A stretch of DNA of 37,993 bases. It comes from Aeromicrobium sp. Lineage in GTDB: Bacteria > Actinomycetota > Actinomycetes > Propionibacteriales > Nocardioidaceae. Every line of letters begins with the position of its first letter. The first letter of the stretch is position 1. The DNA lies in NCBI RefSeq assembly GCF_014378035.1, contig NZ_JACMOM010000208.1:1-37993 (forward strand), given 5' to 3'. Position numbers and translations under genes: made by a program. Shown piece by piece: positions 35,540 through 37,993 of the stretch. The notes beneath the pieces are model-generated. The model saw nothing but the letters and a program-made list of their open reading frames with translations, was not told the origin of the DNA and ran no database searches.

Positions 35540-35654
35540 CCGCCCGCGACAGGGGCAAAGACAAGCCGGAGCGGCTCGCCGGGCCTGTCACCCCCGTCAC
35601 AGTGCCTGCCGAACAGTGGACCTCTGCCATGCCTGTCCGACCCCGGGCACGACA

Positions 35655-35683
35655 AAAGCCCCGCGAGAATCTCGCGGGGCTTT
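35655..35683. terminator. Bidirectional hairpin terminator
   Basis: AAAGCCCCGCGAG (35655-35667), loop AAT, CTCGCGGGGCTTT (35671-35683): a perfect 13-bp stem with A/T flanks on both sides, the strongest terminator in the window. It lies 15 bases past the end of the 36-residue gene. Confidence 0.9.
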
Positions 35684-35698
35684 CGTGGTTTCGGTGGA

Positions 35699-35809
35699 TC
35701 AGACGAGGCGCGTGGGCCCGCGGCCGCGGCCGTCGTTCGCGACGGTCTGGACCGTGCGGCCGACTCCGATCACGGTGATGGATGCAAGGACGATTCCGAG
35801 GACGATCAT
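35699..35809 (-). CDS. 36-residue small membrane protein
   Basis: ATG 35809 follows a full Shine-Dalgarno sequence GAAGGAGG with 5-base spacing. The product has one hydrophobic helix (MIVLGIVLASITVIGVG) then a polar, Arg-rich tail ending GRGRGPTRLV. Stop, then a strong terminator 15 bases on. The ordered trio of ribosome-binding site, transmembrane peptide and terminator is strong support despite the tiny size. It is divergent from the lysR gene. Function unknown; small proteins like this often modulate a transporter or sensor. Confidence 0.7.
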   Translation of the reverse strand: MIVLGIVLASITVIGVGRTVQTVANDGRGRGPTRLV

Positions 35810-35895
35810 GGTGGCCTCCTTCAGGCACTGGTGCGGACCGGATTGGTTCGTACCTTCAGTATGCGCCTTGCAACTGTCAAGGACAATCTAACTGA

Positions 35896-35916
35896 ACTAC
35901 ACCTAACGTGTAGTCT
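35896..35916 (+). promoter_or_regulatory. lysR promoter with overlapping dyad
   Basis: TAGTCT (35911-35916) ends 6 bases before ATG 35923, a leaderless-type -10. A perfect 7-base-arm dyad ACTACAC-ctaac-GTGTAGT (35896-35914) overlaps it, so binding there would block the promoter: likely LysR autoregulation. No clear -35. Confidence 0.6.
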
Positions 35917-35922
35917 GGCTAC

Positions 35923-36840
35923 ATGGACGTCAAAAGACTTGATCTGCTGCGTGAACTGGCCGAGAGGGGCACCATCGGAGCTGTTGCCGACGTGACAGGA
36001 GTCACGCCATCGGCGGTGTCGCAGCAGCTCAAGGTGCTCGAGCAGGAGGCCGGAGTGCCGCTGACGGAACCGGCCGGCCGGGGTATCGCCTTGACCGCGG
36101 CGGGACGCGCGCTGGCCCAGACTGCCACCGAGATTGCAGTCGCGATCGCCAAGGCCGAGGCCAGGTGGCGCGAGTTCATGGAGCAGCCCGCGGGCAACGT
36201 CACCCTGACGACCTTCGCGACCGGAGGGGAGATGCTTCTGCCAGGAGTCCTCACCCGGCTGCGAGCCGAGCCGCACCTCAGGCTGATCTGTTCTGACGAG
36301 GACGTCACGCTCGCAGATTTCGCCTCGCTGACGCCTGACTACGACATCGTGCTCGCCGACTCACCGACGGCATCGGAGATGTGGCACGAGCGGGGCATCC
36401 AGGTGGTGCCGCTGATGAGCGAGCCGCTCGACGTCGCACTGCCCGAGGACCACCGGCTGGCGTCGAAGCAGAGCCTGTCGCCCAAGGATGTCGTCGGCGA
36501 GACCTGGATCGGAGCACCAAGCGACTTCCCGTTCGACCGGGTGCTGAGCCAGGTGGTGGCGGCAACGGGTGAGCCAGTGCGGGTCGCCCAGCGCATCGCC
36601 GACAACGGAATCGTCGAGGCGTTGGTCGCCGCGGGTCATGGCATCGCGATCCTGCCGCGCTTCACGACCCGCGAGCACGGCAACGGCCTGGTGACGCGGC
36701 CGATGGTGGGTATACGTGCCAAGCGGGAGATCTCCGCGCTCCTGAGGCCGGACCGTTTCGAGCGACCGTCCGTTCGCCTCGTCGTGCAGGCGTTGCGGGA
36801 CGAGGCGAAAGCTGTTGCCGACCAGCACAATGCCTTGTAG
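35923..36840 (+). CDS. LysR family transcriptional regulator
   Basis: A 305-residue regulator: winged helix-turn-helix at about 17-60 (GAVADVTGVTPSAVSQQLKV), then a periplasmic-binding-protein-like effector domain with GHGIAILPRF near residue 245. The effector is unknown. The gene sits alone with a dyad over its promoter and is divergent from the 36-residue gene; the latter may be a target. ATG 35923 lacks a ribosome-binding site and is at the predicted transcription start. Confidence 0.93.
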   Translation: MDVKRLDLLRELAERGTIGAVADVTGVTPSAVSQQLKVLEQEAGVPLTEPAGRGIALTAAGRALAQTATEIAVAIAKAEARWREFMEQPAGNVTLTTFATGGEMLLPGVLTRLRAEPHLRLICSDEDVTLADFASLTPDYDIVLADSPTASEMWHERGIQVVPLMSEPLDVALPEDHRLASKQSLSPKDVVGETWIGAPSDFPFDRVLSQVVAATGEPVRVAQRIADNGIVEALVAAGHGIAILPRFTTREHGNGLVTRPMVGIRAKREISALLRPDRFERPSVRLVVQALRDEAKAVADQHNAL

Positions 36841-36913
36841 GGGCGGATGATCGCGGGGATTCCCGAGAAGTCCGTGCGTCCCACGGAGGCCTGGTCCCGG
36901 CAGCCCAGGTGTC

Positions 36914-36967
36914 CACAGCCGCGTCAGCAACGCAGCGTCACGACGTCTGAACTGCCGGACGGCTGTG
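36914..36967. repeat. Long stem flanking the end of the enoyl-CoA hydratase gene
   Basis: CACAGCCG (36914-36921) and CGGCTGTG (36960-36967) are 8-base inverted arms with a 38-base loop directly after the hydratase stop. It could help end that convergent transcript, but the loop is large and it may be chance. Confidence 0.3.
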
Positions 36968-37723
36968 TCAGCTGCCGCCGCGGAATCGCGTCATGAAAGC
37001 GCGGAACTCCTTGCTCCCGAGCGATCTCGCCTGCGCCAACGATTCGAAGTCGAGGGAGGCGTCGAGGTCGGACGTCGACGCGATGCGAACCGAGCGGACG
37101 ATGTCCGCCGTCAGTGCAGGGTCGCGCCCCGCGTAGGTGCGCGCGACAGCAAGTGCCGCCTCCGCCGGATCGTCGGCCAGCTGGTTGGCGAGGTGCAGGC
37201 GGTGTGCCTCCTGCGCTCCGATGATGGTGCCAGCGAGCAGGGCCGCAACGGTGTTGCTCGCACCGATGCGCTGCGCCAGCATCCAGCTGCACCCGCCGCC
37301 GGGGTGGAGGCCGATCTCGGCGAACGTTGGTCCGAACCCGGCGCGAGGCCCGGCGATGATCACATCGCAGGCGAGCGCGATGTTCAGGCCGGCGCCGACG
37401 GCTGGGCCGTGGACGGCGGCGATCGTGGGAATCGTGAGCTCGCGCAGCCCGAGGAAGGACGCGTAGACCCGCATGAGGTGCTCGCGAAGCTCATCGACGG
37501 GTCGGTCGAGGTCGCCGAAGAGGTTGTCGAGATTGGCGCCGGCGCAGAATGCCGACCCGTTGCCCATGACGACGAGCGCCCGTGCGGACTCATCGGACCG
37601 GACGGCCTCGATTGCTGCGGCAAGCTCGTCCAGCAGGGGCCAGTCGAGCGCATTGCGGCGGTCGGGGGCATTGAGTCGGATCGTGCGGACGTCGCCGTCG
37701 GACTCGAGCAGGACCAGGGGCAT
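36968..37723 (-). CDS. Enoyl-CoA hydratase/isomerase family protein
   Basis: A 251-residue crotonase-fold enzyme. Oxyanion motifs GSAFCAGANL and HGPAVGAGLNIALACD; Asn114 replaces the first catalytic Glu of classical hydratases and Glu136 in FAEIGLHPGGG keeps the second. It could be a hydratase, isomerase or another crotonase reaction. ATG 37723 is preceded by TACCGT at 6 bases and no ribosome-binding site; the frame runs open upstream only as a shadow. It converges on the lysR gene across 127 bases. Confidence 0.9.
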   Translation of the reverse strand: MPLVLLESDGDVRTIRLNAPDRRNALDWPLLDELAAAIEAVRSDESARALVVMGNGSAFCAGANLDNLFGDLDRPVDELREHLMRVYASFLGLRELTIPTIAAVHGPAVGAGLNIALACDVIIAGPRAGFGPTFAEIGLHPGGGCSWMLAQRIGASNTVAALLAGTIIGAQEAHRLHLANQLADDPAEAALAVARTYAGRDPALTADIVRSVRIASTSDLDASLDFESLAQARSLGSKEFRAFMTRFRGGS

Positions 37724-37729
37724 GACACG

Positions 37730-37735
37730 ACGGTA
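37730..37735 (-). promoter_or_regulatory. Leaderless-type -10 of the enoyl-CoA hydratase gene
   Basis: TACCGT on the minus strand ends 6 bases before ATG 37723. Confidence 0.6.
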
Positions 37736-37767
37736 TCTGCACGGGACACCAGTGTGGGGGACAGCAG

Positions 37768-37799
37768 TGTGGGCGCGTCCCGAAGGGAACGCGCCCACA
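37768..37799 (-). terminator. Hairpin terminator after the partial right-edge gene
   Basis: TGTGGGCGCGTCCC (37768-37781) pairs with GGGAACGCGCCCACA (37785-37799) except for one bulged A, loop GAA. No T-tract on the minus strand. Confidence 0.6.
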
Positions 37800-37803
37800 T
37801 TGT

Positions 37804-37825
37804 CGCTTGGCCCAAGGGGCAAGCG
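37804..37825 (-). terminator. Second hairpin in the same gap
   Basis: CGCTTGGCC and GGCAAGCG pair with one bulge around a CAAGG-type loop. It lies between the right-edge gene and the stronger hairpin, giving two hairpins in tandem. Confidence 0.35.
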
Positions 37826-37852
37826 TGTCCGTCAGTGTTTCTTGGTGTTGGA

Positions 37853-37993
37853 CTACTTGGTGTTGACGGTGATCTTGGCGACGCCGACGAGGAGGTCCTT
37901 GGTGACGGCGTCGGTCTTGAAGGTGTCGTTCAGGAGGCCGGCAGCGACCGGGCTGATGAAGACCTTGGTGCCTTCGAGGATGGCGGTGTTGCC
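37853..37993 (-). CDS. C-terminal end of an unidentified, possibly secreted protein
   Basis: The last 46 codons of a gene that begins beyond the window: GNTAILEGTKVFISPVAAGL, then NDTFKTDAVTKDLLVGVAKI, ending TVNTK. Codon third positions are almost all C or G, and two hairpins follow, so it is a real gene end. The Gly/Thr/Val/Lys-rich beta-type sequence resembles the ends of some actinobacterial cell-surface proteins such as HtaA-like ones, but I would not name a family from so little. Confidence 0.75.
   Translation of the reverse strand, partial: GNTAILEGTKVFISPVAAGLLNDTFKTDAVTKDLLVGVAKITVNTK

Overview
The window is 38 kb of ordinary, gene-dense, very GC-rich actinobacterial chromosome. It has about 33 protein genes or gene parts and no RNA genes, insertion sequences, prophage or CRISPR array that I can see. 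An MprA/MprB/PepD-type stress operon, a FadE5-like acyl-CoA dehydrogenase, a mycothiol-enzyme-family protein and many leaderless-type promoters point to Actinomycetes. My best guess is a Nocardioidaceae-like genus such as Aeromicrobium, but that is inference, not a database result.

Layout. 1-4416: an acyl-CoA carboxylase (beta subunit end, biotin-carrying alpha subunit), an acyl-CoA dehydrogenase and a methylglutaconyl-CoA-hydratase-like enzyme form a leucine/isovalerate-type catabolic cluster; a 25-bp inverted repeat lies before the last gene. 4532-6903: a polar amino-acid ABC importer whose binding protein and permease are fused, plus its ATPase. 7039-10667: a HelD-type RNA polymerase recycling factor translationally coupled to a membrane metallophosphoesterase. 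10680-14036: an M20 peptidase with a small, apparently frameshifted ORF just upstream, divergent from a PhzE-like TrpE-TrpG fusion. 14058-15244: a DUF2945 protein and an EamA transporter. 15309-19106: mprA-mprB-pepD-like operon on the minus strand, closed by a strong terminator. 19119-22865: fructosamine-kinase-like protein, TetR regulator, small tyrosine phosphatase, small four-helix membrane protein, second EamA transporter, all minus. 22911-27869: aromatic/histidinol-phosphate aminotransferase, then a bkdABC branched-chain 2-oxoacid dehydrogenase operon behind a palindromic operator. 27901-33499: DUF1684 protein, MFS transporter, GNAT acetyltransferase, SDR, mycothiol-dependent-isomerase-family protein, membrane protein, DoxX-like protein and a 52-residue Pro/Glu-rich protein. 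33551-37993: fadE5, a 36-residue membrane peptide, an autoregulated-looking LysR gene, an enoyl-CoA hydratase and the end of an unidentified gene at the edge.

Metabolic logic: bkdABC would make branched acyl-CoAs from the 2-oxoacids, and the genes at the left edge would oxidise, carboxylate and hydrate them, so the two clusters plausibly serve one pathway although about 20 kb apart. FadE5 and the last enoyl-CoA hydratase add general fatty-acid oxidation capacity.

The most striking whole-window signal is regulatory. At least a dozen genes carry a NANNNT -10 hexamer ending 6 or 7 bases before the start codon and no Shine-Dalgarno sequence, which is the signature of leaderless transcripts; operon-internal genes instead use 4-base overlaps, and a minority have good ribosome-binding sites. 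I found no clearly new multi-gene system. The candidates most worth a second look are the 12.1-kb divergent regulatory region with its frameshifted small gene, the orphan PhzE-like enzyme, the 36-residue membrane peptide and the 3.6-kb inverted repeat.
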